From Nymphaea colorata (lineage: Eukaryota > Streptophyta > Magnoliopsida > Nymphaeales > Nymphaeaceae), in contig NC_045145.1 of the NCBI RefSeq assembly GCF_008831285.2, positions 20,210,802 to 20,274,801 of the forward strand: a DNA stretch of 64,000 bases, read 5' to 3'. Numbering within the stretch: the first letter of the stretch is position 1; each line of letters starts with the position of its first letter. This document shows, one piece after another, positions 38,766 through 48,862 of the stretch. The notes beneath the pieces are model-generated. The model worked only from the letters and a program-made list of their open reading frames with translations, ran no database searches and was not told the origin of the DNA. The translations under genes and the position numbers were made by a program.

Positions 38766-41160
38766 AAAAACTTTATTAATTTCTCTGTGATGTCTGCCAT
38801 GGTTGTGCACTAAGTTCCTGTCTTGCTCTTCCGGTTGTAGGCTGTGAAGAATCGTTACCTCAGGACGTTCAAGAACGCGAAGGGTTAAGTTATTTCCTTA
38901 GAAAGTGGTGCTTTTATGTAACTAGAATTCAACTCAAACAGTGGACTTTTAGAGTCAAACGGATTTTCATATAAAATCAACCGTTCCTCCACGTGACTAG
39001 CATACCAAATTGTGTCAGACTGGACCCGAATCCAGTTTTACCAATTCAGATGGCCGGCTAGGCATCTGGCCGGCCCGACCCAGTCGGACCTGGGTTTGGG
39101 CCAGGAAAAACCTGGCTCGTGCCGATAGGCTGACCCGGCAACAGCCCGGCTCGGCCCGACTCCAGCCCCCTCCTCTGTCTCCCTCTCTGCTCCCGCTCCC
39201 TCTTCGCTCCCCCCCTCTCTCTCTCTCCCCCCTCGCCCTCTCCCTCTTCGCTCCCCCTCTCCCTTTCCCTCTCCCTCCTCCTCCGTCTCCCTCGCCGCTC
39301 CCCCTCCTCATCCATCCCCCTCTCCGCCATCGTTCATCGATTTCTACCTGGCGACCGAAGGGGGGAGGGAGGGCCGGGGGGAAAGGGGGTCGAGGAGGGG
39401 GAAAGCTGGAAAGGGGGTCGGTGGGGCAGGCCGGGCCGGGTAAGGCTGAGCGGCTCGACGGGTCAGGCCCAGGCCGAGACCCTGGCTATTGGGCCGGGGC
39501 CGAGACCCAAGCTATCGGGCCTGGCCCGGGCCAGGCTCGTTGGGCCGCTCAGCCTGGCCCAGCCATGCCCAGGCCTACCCGCTAAGTATCTTGGAAGATG
39601 CAGGAAGGGTAAAGGCTTTCGCCCTCTTGGAATCAAACTTTCCATGTACACTGATTATTGATGCTTCTTACCTTGTTGGTTTGTAATATTGATGCTTCTT
39701 ACCTTGTTGGTTTGTAATATGCTTTTTTTGCTTTTATAAGAGGAGGCATTTGTTTATATACACTGGAACTCCGATCAATTTTGTTCATCGAGCATGCACT
39801 AGAGCGGAACATATAACTTATGATACCATCTCTTGACACAAGTGCATTTGGCCGCAGTTAGATCTGTGGGAGCTGATCTGCTACTGATGCTAGGCTAATG
39901 CTAGGCTAGATGTAAACTCAAGAGTTGACCAAGCATAAGCTTAAAATCAAACTATGTAAACCATACGATATTAATTTTTGTAAATTTTATATGGCAAAAT
40001 TTATTTTTTTTGAAAACTCAGGTAGAGCTATGGCCCCTGGCTCCACCATGCATATATAAGTAAACAAGTAAACAACCATGCATAGACCCAGAGTTGTCAA
40101 TGTCATAGTTGGTCACATCCTAAGAACTTTCTATATGTACATTATATTGGCAAGCCAATTAAACGATATTGAACCGACACAATTTTAAAGTTAAATTACT
40201 TTTGATTTTTTATTATTTTAAAACAGCATTGTTTTAACTATTTTTAATAAAAAAGAAAATAATCAAAACAAATTTGGGAGACATGATAATTAGAGCCGCA
40301 CACAAACCAAGTCACACCGATCCAGCTCGGACTCAAACAAGTTTCAGAGTTCCAAAGAATAAGCTCAAGGTCGGGTCGACCATACACTGCTCGAATTGGA
40401 CTCGCGTAACTAATTTATGTTAACATGTGACTTGTTCTCTTTCTAGCGTTTAACTCATCGACTAGTTCAACTATAACGAACCAGTTTTACGCAGCGGAGC
40501 CAAGCGGTCGAGTTCTTACAACTCGACTCATTCAACATTTCGAATATAAATTTAGTCTCAAGCTCGGCTCATTAAGATTTTCAAGCGAATTGGATTTTGA
40601 GCCCGAATGCTTGGGTGACCTCTGCAGCCCTCACGATCATAATCACATTGGCGCGGAGAGGAATTACCAAGAATTTTACCTCTTCACCGTAACATTATTA
40701 TCAGTCAAAGCCCGCTGCACCAACCGAGAAGGCTGATAATATTAATAATATTGGAGGATGGAAGGATTTTCGTTCTCTAATGTCAGATTCGACCACTTTT
40801 CGTTGCAAGTGGTTGAACGCTACTAGCTAACTGAGAAAGGTCGCCCTGGGATATGAGGAACACTTCACGAATGTTCAATGAACTTGTTCCGAGGAGCACA
40901 TTTATGAGATGAGACAATAGGCATCAAGAAAATTTTGCGAGCGTTCTTCCTCCAAACTGCCCCTACCAGTCACTCACTATATTAATACATGGACATCAAT
41001 CAAAAAGGGAAAAGCCACTAAGAAGAATTTGTCCAAACTAAAAACCAAATCCTTTACAGAAGCCAACTCATAATGTAGTAGCAGTCTCGTTCCTTTGTAG
41101 AACAAATGGGCAATCATACTTTTCTCGCTTTCAATCTACATTTGAATTGTTCAAGAACCT
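38766..41160. other. Intergenic DNA with a GC-rich block and small repeats
   Basis: A block at 39010-39590 is very rich in C/G and in CCGGCC/GGGCC strings, with CCCTC tracts. Its long open frames run on both strands and reflect composition, not genes. A 31-bp unit starting ATTGATGCTTCTTACC is tandemly duplicated at 39657-39718. At 40290-40640 there are repeated CTCGACTCG-like strings typical of non-autonomous transposon interiors; no ends could be fixed. Confidence 0.45.
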
Positions 41161-42417
41161 TTATCGAATCATTCCTTGTCCCATTACTGGTGGCGTGGTG
41201 ATCGCACGGTTCTGCCTCTCCACATTTGCTTGCCATCCTTCAAAATTCAGAAACAAAAGATCAATACCTCAGTGGGATCATTATAGCGGACGATGTGGTG
41301 ATAATGGAGCCAGTTGCCCAAGCCGTTCGGTATGGGTTAGTCATGAAAAGTTAAAAATACGTTTCATAATTCGCAACCCAAACTAAAAAGGAATTCGAAC
41401 TGCAGAAATTGGAGAGCAACCACTAAAAAAATCTAAATGAAAGGGAATAAGGCTTCTTCGGGAATGTGACAACATGGGACAGTCCCCTTGACAGTCGCGC
41501 CATCTTCACGTGGGCGCCGTCCAGAAGCTGAACCAGAGTCATTTGACTCGCAGCGCAGGGACATAACTCGAAGTTCAGGGAAAGAGAAAGAGAGGGAAAG
41601 GGAAGTTGGTACCTATAGGCAAGTCGAAACCGCGATTCTTGAGCTCCCTGTACTCCTGGCAGAGGGCGCAGGGCTCGCAGAGGAAGTGGGCGAGGCAGTC
41701 AGCAAGAGGCGACTCCACCAGACCGTATTGAGCCCTCAGCTTCGATCGGTAGACGCAGGAGTAGAGGCACGCCAGCCCCGTCGACAACATTATCAGCCCA
41801 TACAGCGACCCAGCCGCTCCGCACGCTGCACTCAGTATTGTCATGTACAGAAGCAGCCAATAGGAACATGAAAGAGGAAGCAACAGAAAGAAGCAACAAA
41901 CTGTCTAATTATTATTAATGCAGAAACAACAGACGCCGAAATCAATCATCCTGTCGAACTCTAAATCCACAGAAGAAATAAAAGAAACGGAAGAGGGAGG
42001 GAGAGAAGAATTTTATTAAGCGACATACGTGTTGAGCCTCTGTCGACGATCTCTGCAATCTGACCGAATGTAATGCACGGGCAGCAGCAGGTTATCAAAC
42101 CTTTGAAAAATAGGGAAACAACGAAAGAAGAAACTCAGAGGGAGAGACATACAGACGGGCAAAGAGAGAGAGAGAGAGAAAGATTTCTTACAGTTGGAGG
42201 GATCGTCAAAGCAGTGGCATAAGCCCGTCGACCATGGTCCGCTGGCGCTTGGGTGAGGCGGAGCAGGGAGGATGGGGCCAGGAAGTCGGTGGCCATATTG
42301 CTGAGAAGGGCAGGCGGTGGGGAAGCCGGTGACTGGATTAGGATGGCAAATGACCGATGGGTTAGGAGGTGCTGAGGGTACCGGTGGCCATTTCTCGCCG
42401 CTCTGTTGGGGATACAT
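41161..42417 (-). CDS. PLAC8 cysteine-rich membrane protein 1 (PCR/CNR family), four exons
   Basis: Minus-strand exons are 42417-42192, 42100-42029, 41825-41613 and 41237-41161 (226, 72, 213 and 77 nt; GT-AG), giving 195 residues. The PLAC8 family includes plant cadmium resistance proteins and cell number regulators: small membrane proteins acting in metal (Cd, Zn, Ca) movement or organ-size control. A proline-rich N-terminus ([12 protein letters not shown]) precedes the signature CLITCCCPC and [13 protein letters not shown] hydrophobic stretch ([18 protein letters not shown]) follows, then [24 protein letters not shown] and the closing [10 protein letters not shown]. The start is the first ATG giving a family-like Pro-rich N-terminus. 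A Copia LTR begins only 208 bases upstream. Transport substrate is not predictable from sequence. Confidence 0.9.
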
Positions 42418-42624
42418 TCTGTTCGCCGGAGATGGACAGAGAGACCAAGCGATCCTCCCCTTCTCGTTTTTAATGAAGGAAGCCAGAAGCAGGCGGTGGC
42501 TTAGCAACAAAGTATTGTATAAGTACATATTTTCTCAAACCTTGAAACTAACGCAATATACAAAGTCTTGGTCCAAATTTCAAAACTACAGCACGCTTTT
42601 TTATTTTCTATTTTTGTTTGCATC

Positions 42625-42867
42625 TGTAGCAAGATACCATCGGCGTTAGAATCATCTGCACATGCATCGCACGGAGTGGATGATACCTGTACACGACTGT
42701 AAGTAGAAAAGTATTTATAACTCCATACAAAGAGTGTATAAATGCACAACTGAAAGAGAAATAAAGCGAAGCTTGCCCCTTTCTGCTCTCTATCTTCCGC
42801 TCTCTGTTTTAACTGATTTGTGAGTTGCAGAGTATAGCAAGTTGGAGTATAGCAGGTGGATTTAACA
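42625..42867 (+). repeat. 5' LTR of Copia element 2
   Basis: Shares GAATCATCT, CGCA-GGAGTGGATGA and TTGTGAGTTGCAGAGTA... blocks with the sequence at 51690-51937. It begins TGTAGCAAG and ends TTTAACA. The start lies 208 bases from the PLAC8-1 start codon. Confidence 0.75.
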
Positions 42868-42879
42868 TGCTATCGGAGC

Positions 42880-43290
42880 TTTGAAAGTCCACCAGAGGAG
42901 GATCGAAGCATGGAGAACTCAATCCGTAAGTCTAGATTCAAATTGGCGTTACAAAAACAATTGGAAACTGGATCGATCCTCCATGAGAAATCCTTTCCAG
43001 AATGTCCAAAAAGTGAAGAAGGAACCCGATCCAGCCTTGTATGTGGGACGAGTTAGCTCAACACCATCTGCTAACTAACGACACCCTGAAGCAAACACCA
43101 GAGGAAGATAAGGTTTTCAGACTACTCGTGGGTTTGGGATAGGAGTTGGAACATGATAGAAGTCAAATTTTGATGATGTGTCCGTTACCGTCATTCAACA
43201 ATGTCTGCTCGATCATTAGAGGGAGGAAACAAGAAAGAAATTGATGGCCAGAGAACTCTGAAAACACTGTTTCAAGCAGGCTCATATAAA
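42880..43290 (+). pseudogene. Copia element 2 gag fragment
   Basis: Frames here carry Copia gag features: MENSIRKSRFKLALQ after the primer-binding site, and a segment reading KVFRLLVGLG followed, after a stop and in shifted frame, by SQILMMCPLPSFNN near 43165-43200. Stops and frame changes leave no intact gag. The sequence is cut off at about 43297 by the inserted Gypsy LTR. Confidence 0.7.
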
Positions 43291-44498
43291 CGTACGGTGA
43301 AGACTCAATTTTTTTTTAATATAAATAATAAGAAAAGTAACATTGAGTCGATCAAAACTAAATCAAATCAAACATTTATTGATTTCATCAATAAAAACAC
43401 TTGTACCTAAACAACTAAAATAAACATAAGCTAAAAATCGACACAGTGTCTAGATTGTCAATGCTCGTCTATCACAAGACTGAGGTCATCACTCCAAGAG
43501 ACAAAATCTATCAAGAACTACCTGTAGAGATAAAAAAAAATGTCAGAATTCTTCTGAAAAAATCCAGTCATGAATGGAATATGATCCAACAAAATAATAT
43601 TTGATTTTGTAAAACAAATTTCTCTAAGAACCTGATGATTCACAACCATAAGTCTCCAAATCTTTACACATATTAGAATTACGTTTCATTATAAAAAACG
43701 AGGTGTGCATAACCTCCAAATATTCGTAGACTTCCAACCATGACCTATCATTACAATGAGTATGGTCATTGTGCCGAACAACAACAGAAATCTCTGTGGG
43801 CACTCACGGGCAGAACAAAACATATCTTCACCAAGCGATCCAACAGATCGAGGGTAACCTGCATTGAAGCCTCCTAAGATATCTAAGATCGTCGCTGCAG
43901 CAGTAGGGTTCCTTTAGGAACCCGGGATGAGGGACCAGGACACGCTTTGCTCTCCAACAAAAACAGCAAAATTCCAGGCCCTTGTGCCTCAATACCCTGT
44001 GGGTCCTACAATGCAGACAGAAGAGTGTGCGTCAACAGTGAGTTCAAGCGCACCACTACCTCCTGAGACGAAACCAAACACTGGGCAAAATACAAGCTCG
44101 CACTCGCATACACCAAAGCATACACAATCCATGTTTCGCCTACAAAATTTGAATGTGAGAGTTTATCATCACTAGACATCGCCTAGTGCCTCTCACAAAA
44201 CGGAAATCAGGCTCGGTTTCCTAAACATAATCAATAAGCAATTTTTTAACTTAATTTAACGGCAACAAAGCAAAGTCGAATTAACATACATCAATACAAA
44301 GTATATCATATTTAAGAAACCTCAAATAATAAGATTATAATCATCATTTAGAAACAAGAAATTTACATTTAAATTTCCAGAACGTTGTTATTATTGTGTA
44401 TTTAATTTCAGAACCTTTTTTCTAATATTTTGAAGCAACTCAGGGTACCAAGGAGTAATAATACATAACATTACGGTTTTCTTTTGAAATTACAAACA

Positions 44499-44860
44499 AA
44501 TCTATAAAATCCCTCTCTTTGAAATTTTTAAGAACTTCAGGGTATTAATTCATAACTTCAAATAAAATATCTGATTATTGCTGTAAATAACTTTCGCAAA
44601 CCACTTTTTGAAGATGTTTTTAGCAAAAACGTTTCGGTGGAACCCTAATCTTTTTCATTTCTTCGCCCGTTTTTGCTAACAAATCTATAAAAACCCTCTC
44701 TTTGAAATTTTTAAGAACTTGAGGGTATTAATTCATAATTTCAAATAAAATATCTAATTATTGCTGTAAATAACTTTCGCAAGCCACTTTTTGAAGATGT
44801 TTTTAGTAAAAACGTTGCAGCATGAATTGCTTAAAATTATAACAGCTTATTCGAGAATTT
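44499..44860. repeat. 181-bp tandem duplication in the minus-strand LTR
   Basis: Two copies beginning AAATCTATAAAA-CCCTCTC (44499 and 44680) run in parallel through TTTGAAATTTTTAAGAACTT and CCACTTTTTGAAGATG, with few differences. The duplication accounts for part of the extra length of this LTR copy. Confidence 0.8.
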
Positions 44861-45398
44861 TGCTAATAAGGTGGACCAATTATGAATCGGCCGAACCCTA
44901 ATCTTTTTCATTTCGACCGTTCTTCCATAACAAATACCAAAGAGAGATTTCTCCTTCTCCCGCGAGCTCCGGCATTGGGTTTCCACAGCTGCCCACCGTC
45001 CGAGACGCCCTCAACCGTTGTCGCTTTCTTCTCCCCTCTCGTTTTTCAGCCGTTGTGACGAGGAGGAACCGACATAGAAAGAGGAACGACAAGAGGATGA
45101 TGTTGTGTTCTCCTTTTTCCCCAAATCGCCTTTGCCACCATCCCGAACGAGGCGACTCTTTCTTTCAATCGGTCAAGCGACTGGTCCTGCTCGTCGGTAA
45201 AGCCTAATGTATTTCCTTCCTTCCCTCATATTTCTGTGTTGATTTTACACTTGATATATGTCGAGCAGGGCAGGCTTTGCCCTTTGTCGATGTTTTACCG
45301 GATGGCTCTTCCCTTTTTTTTTTTTTTTTTTTGATGTAATTTTTCTGTTCTAAAATTTCCAACGGCAGCTATCTCATACATGTCTGCTCGGTTTTAAT

Positions 45399-45921
45399 GT
45401 TGATTCCTATGTCACAATGGTATGGAAACGGTACGGATACGGAGTATGGCTACTGGTACGGCGTTTTTGTAAATCTTGGTACGGTGACTATTATATATAA
45501 TTAATTCACAAGTGATGACAAAAATGTTCATTTTCGTTATGATAAAAAGCTTCAAACAATGAAAATGCCAACAAAAAGAGGTTACAAGTAAAAAAACAAA
45601 AAAAAAACTTTATTTTAGTTATAATATCGTTTGGATCTGGTTTCAAATCATGAAAATGCCAACAAAAAGAGGTTGCAAGTAAAAAAAAACAAAAAAAAGC
45701 TTTATTTTAGTTATAATATAGTTCGGATCTGGTTTCAGAACGTGAAAATGCCAACAAAAAGAGGCTGCAAGTAAAAAAAACAAAAAAAAACTTTATTTTA
45801 GTTATAATACAATTTGAATATGGTTTCGATTCAAAACCAGATCCAAACGTACCATGCCATACCGGCAGCGTATTGGTACTGCCGTACCGGTGTAGCGTAC
45901 CACTGTGACATAGGTTGATTC
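45399..45921. mobile_element. 507-bp TIR MITE with internal triple repeat
   Basis: The element (45407-45913) begins CTATGTCACAATGGTA and ends with its inverted form TACCACTGTGACATAG. It is flanked by identical GTTGATTC octamers (45399-45406, 45914-45921). The ends carry GGTACGGTAC-like subterminal strings. Inside are three direct copies of a 91-bp unit starting at 45561, 45652 and 45743 (GAAAATGCCAACAAAAAGAGG). It encodes no protein. An 8-bp duplication suggests hAT mobilisation, although the terminal CTATG differs from the usual hAT CA start. It lies in the minus-strand Gypsy LTR. Confidence 0.8.
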
Positions 45922-46949
45922 TCAACTCGGTTACTCACAGATGAAATGATAAGAGAAAAACAAAGATGGAATGATAAAGAGAAAAACAAAGGGAAACACT
46001 TAATCTAGGCATATGAATTTATAGATTCCCTATTATAACATGCATAAAACTATATCAGAAATCAAACAGAAATACCACATGCATATGTATCTATAAGAAC
46101 TCAAAATACAAAGACTTCATGCATGAATGACTGAAAATCCCCATACCTGTGAAAATCTAAGATGGCTTCTCGTCAGCCACTTTGCCTCTAGTTTATTTTC
46201 AGCAGCCACCAATCTCAATCCCAACAAGAGAGCAAGAATGAGGACGTTTCTCTCACGTTCTCTCTCTCTCTCTCTCAATTTCTCTTTTGCTGGACTCTCT
46301 CGTTTAAGGCCACAGCAAAATAAGTGATTAATTGTTGTAAGATAGGGTTAAATACACCCTCTACAAGCAGTGGCGGAGCCAGAAATTTTTGGCTATGGGG
46401 CAGTAGTATATAGTACATAGCTATTGAACATGTGAAGACATGACCTCTTTGATTGAGGATAAAAACCAGACCTCTTAAGCTTCCTATCTATGGAGCCCAC
46501 TTTGATTAAGGTTGAAAACCAGACCTCTTAAGTACTTGTTAAAAATATAAATATTCTGCAATGTTTATAAACACTAAAATAAAACAAGTCTTAATTCAAA
46601 GCACATTACCTCCAGCCAACAATTACACATGTTGGAACTAAAGCAAAAACAAATTAGAAATAAAATGAGTAAATAAGATCCTAATTTAATTAAAACTCAA
46701 TAGGAACAGATCCGACATCTGTCCTAGACACAAACACTATTCTAAAAAAATTCAAGAAAACTTGCATATATTAACTTGGAGGGAAGAGAGATAGGCCATA
46801 GTCACAACTCACAAGGCTGCCACCAGTATGTCCCTCTTCTTTTATCAATTAGTGTATATATATATATACAGATAGTACACAAACAATTGGGAAAATATGA
46901 TCATCCTACTTAGACCCAACCTACCAGCCATTGGCATTAACGCATATAG

Positions 46950-47636
46950 ATGAAGATCGGTCTGGCACAAGCTGATCAATCTTCCCTCATCATCAGAACT
47001 GGTGGCGATGTTGAAATTATTCCGGACAGGGAAGAGGCTGGAAATGGTGATGCCAAGGCTCTTAAACGCAAATGGGCGATCATGGAAAATCAATTCTCAG
47101 GCAGTGGTGATCAGGGAATTGAAGAAGTCCAATTTGAGCAGCAAAGCAATATTGAAACACCTGAGGTAACTGATGAGGATGCCAAAGATCTTAAGGATAA
47201 AGAGGAAGCTATAGAGAATGAGACTGTGGGCCATGGCGATCAGGGAACTGAAGAAATTCTTGGCCAATTTGAGCAGCAAAGCAATGTTGAAACACATGAG
47301 GTCACTCATGAAGATGCCAAAGATCTTAAGGATAAAAAGGAAGCTTTAGAGAATGAGACTGTGGGCCATGGCGATCAGGGAACTGAAGAAGATCTTGGAC
47401 AATTTGAGCAGCAAAGCAGTATTGAAACACCTGAGGTCACTCATGAAGATGCCAAGGATCTTAAGGATAAAGAGGAAGCTATAGAGAATGAGACTGTGGG
47501 CCATGGCGCCCAGGGAACTGAAGAAAATCTTGGCCAATTTGAGCAGCAAAACAACACAGTAATACTCTCATTGGAAGGAGAGAATGAGAAGTGGATGACT
47601 GATGTGATTGACATTCCAAATAAGGTGAATCATTAA
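46950..47636 (+). CDS. Unrecognised acidic protein of 45-residue tandem repeats, inside a transposon
   Basis: I do not recognise this 228-residue protein. After about 50 unique residues it consists of three complete 45-residue units, with partial units at each end. The DNA period is exactly 135 bp (unit starts at 47130, 47265, 47400 and 47535). Each unit carries FEQQSN, ETPEVT-EDAKDLKDKE and ENETVGHGDQGTEE. It is rich in Glu, Asp and Gln, lacks Cys and has no membrane segment. A soluble, largely helical or disordered chain is likely (inference). Period and frame are kept without a single indel between units. It lies wholly inside the hAT-like element, so it may be a captured host gene fragment or element-specific. 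The first ATG is used; upstream exons cannot be excluded. Confidence 0.5.
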   Translation: MKIGLAQADQSSLIIRTGGDVEIIPDREEAGNGDAKALKRKWAIMENQFSGSGDQGIEEVQFEQQSNIETPEVTDEDAKDLKDKEEAIENETVGHGDQGTEEILGQFEQQSNVETHEVTHEDAKDLKDKKEALENETVGHGDQGTEEDLGQFEQQSSIETPEVTHEDAKDLKDKEEAIENETVGHGAQGTEENLGQFEQQNNTVILSLEGENEKWMTDVIDIPNKVNH

Positions 47637-47643
47637 TGACAAG

Positions 47644-47898
47644 GTGGAACAGGAAGATGCAGAGAATGCGAATGGGGAAGAGGATGATGTGAGAGAAATT
47701 GTCAGTGAAGAATTTTCTCAGAATAGTCAAACATGGAACCAGGACACAGTGGAACAGGAAGACACAAGCAAGAGGAACGTTGAAGAGGATGATGGAAGAG
47801 AAAGTGCGAGTGAACAGTTTTTTCAGAACAGTCAAACAGGGAACCATCACACTTTGGGACAAGAATATGCAACTCAGACCCAATGTTTGGTGATTTAG
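47644..47898 (+). CDS. Second acidic repeat ORF, shifted frame, inside the same transposon
   Basis: This 84-residue frame begins eight bases after the stop of the preceding ORF in a different frame. It is likewise acidic and repetitive: two 35-residue units (105-bp period, from 47644 and 47749), each with VEQED, EEDD and QNSQT. Shared composition and closeness suggest that both ORFs were once one reading frame, now separated by a stop and a frameshift, or that they are joined by splicing. No canonical intron fits the short gap. Function unknown. Confidence 0.35.
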   Translation: MEQEDAENANGEEDDVREIVSEEFSQNSQTWNQDTVEQEDTSKRNVEEDDGRESASEQFFQNSQTGNHHTLGQEYATQTQCLVI

Positions 47899-48862
47899 GT
47901 TGACAATTGAACGAAAACAGAAGCAAGACTAGCAAGTAATGCAAAACATGATAAATAAATATGTAAGGAAAAAAGCGTTGAGGCAAAACCGTTGAAAAGG
48001 GGAAAACAAATGAAAAGTGAAAACCCAACACCATTCAAGAAGAAACGATAATAACAATTCGTTCATGATTCAAGAAGAAGAAGAAGAAGCAGACTCTCAC
48101 CACAGGAAGGCTTAGCTTGTCTCCCAGAAGACGTTCCCCAAAATCCCCACCCAACACGGCAACACCTTATTCCTCTGTTTCCCTCTCAAATTCCCAACGA
48201 AATCTGGGTGAAAGGCTGCAACTGCAACAAGTGGGAAAAGGAATTATATTTTTCCTTACAGAGAGAGAGGAGGAGAAGGGGAAAAAAGAAAAAGGAGTCA
48301 GAGCTGAAGCTGAAACCCTTGCTGGCTGCTGCTCCGCTGCGAGCCTGCGCCGCTGCGCGGTTGTGGGCCTGCAGCCTTGCCCTTCACTCGCCGGTTCGCC
48401 CCTTCGCCTTCGCGGCTTCACCCTTTGGCAGTTTTACTTTTGTCTTTCGGTTTCGAACTTTCGGGTGAATTTGGGCGGGCTGCAGGCAGACAGAATCAAT
48501 AGGCCGAATTTGGGCGAACTTTCGGGTGAATTTGGGCGCCTTATGTTTTCTGGAGGCTGGAGCTGGATCAATTGCTGGACCCGATCCATGTTTGGCGTGG
48601 GCAGCATAGCGTGTAGATGGGCATGAGGCAGACCGACACTCCACTAAACTCGTGGAGTTTATTTGGCTGGCGTGGGCAGGCGCCCACGCCTGCCCCACGT
48701 TGGCTCCGCTACTGTCTACAAGACCTCCCTCCTTGCCATACGAGGGTTGAGTTTCACCTTTGCAGTTACAACCTCATCCTTATCTTTTCTATAAATATTT
48801 TCTTTATGATAAACTTGACAGTTTCAAAAGAAAATGGAAAGAGAAATATCGTGGGTTTTACA

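Larger units (their letters stand above)
46360..48722. mobile_element. 2.35-kb hAT-like TIR element carrying acidic repeat ORFs
   Basis: The element (46368-48714) begins CAGTGGCGGAGCCAG and ends in the inverse of CAGTAGCGGAGCCAA, so 13 of the first 14 terminal bases match. It is flanked by identical TCTACAAG octamers (46360-46367, 48715-48722). Removing it rejoins the minus-strand Gypsy LTR exactly as in the uninterrupted copy at 54690-54730. No transposase was recognised, so it is non-autonomous. Its middle (46950-47898) holds a repeat-built acidic coding sequence, and its right part (48090-48700) is GC-richer, with a 9-bp-stem hairpin near the end. Assignment to hAT rests on the 8-bp duplication and the CAGTG start. 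Confidence 0.85.
43298..48862 (-). repeat. Gypsy-family solo LTR, minus strand, with nested insertions
   Basis: On the minus strand this begins TGTAAAACCCACGAT (at 48862) and follows the same order of blocks as the plus-strand LTR at 54485-56356: CGTATGGCAAGGAGGGAGG, AGAGGGT-TATTTAACCC, GCTAATAAGGTGGACCA (reverse sense) and GTAACATTGAGTC near 43340. It is interrupted by a hAT-like element (46368-48714) and a MITE (45407-45913). A 181-bp internal tandem duplication lies at 44499-44860, and about 1.1 kb at 43484-44597 is absent from the other copy. No internal Gypsy protein sequence is attached, so it is a solo or truncated LTR. The left limit and target duplication are uncertain. Confidence 0.72.

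Noticed and set aside
39010-39585. Long open frames on both strands (191, 98 and 90 residues)
   Set aside because: They read GC-rich low-complexity DNA as Pro/Leu/Gly/Arg runs; overlap on both strands and the lack of any domain point to composition, not coding.
40290-40640. Possible hAT-type non-autonomous element with CTCGACTCG motifs
   Set aside because: Candidate ends and flanks could not be aligned consistently; left as intergenic.
48117-48698. Frames of 169 and 104 residues on both strands in the right part of the hAT-like element
   Set aside because: Mutually overlapping, GC-composition driven and running toward the terminal repeat; no family resemblance.
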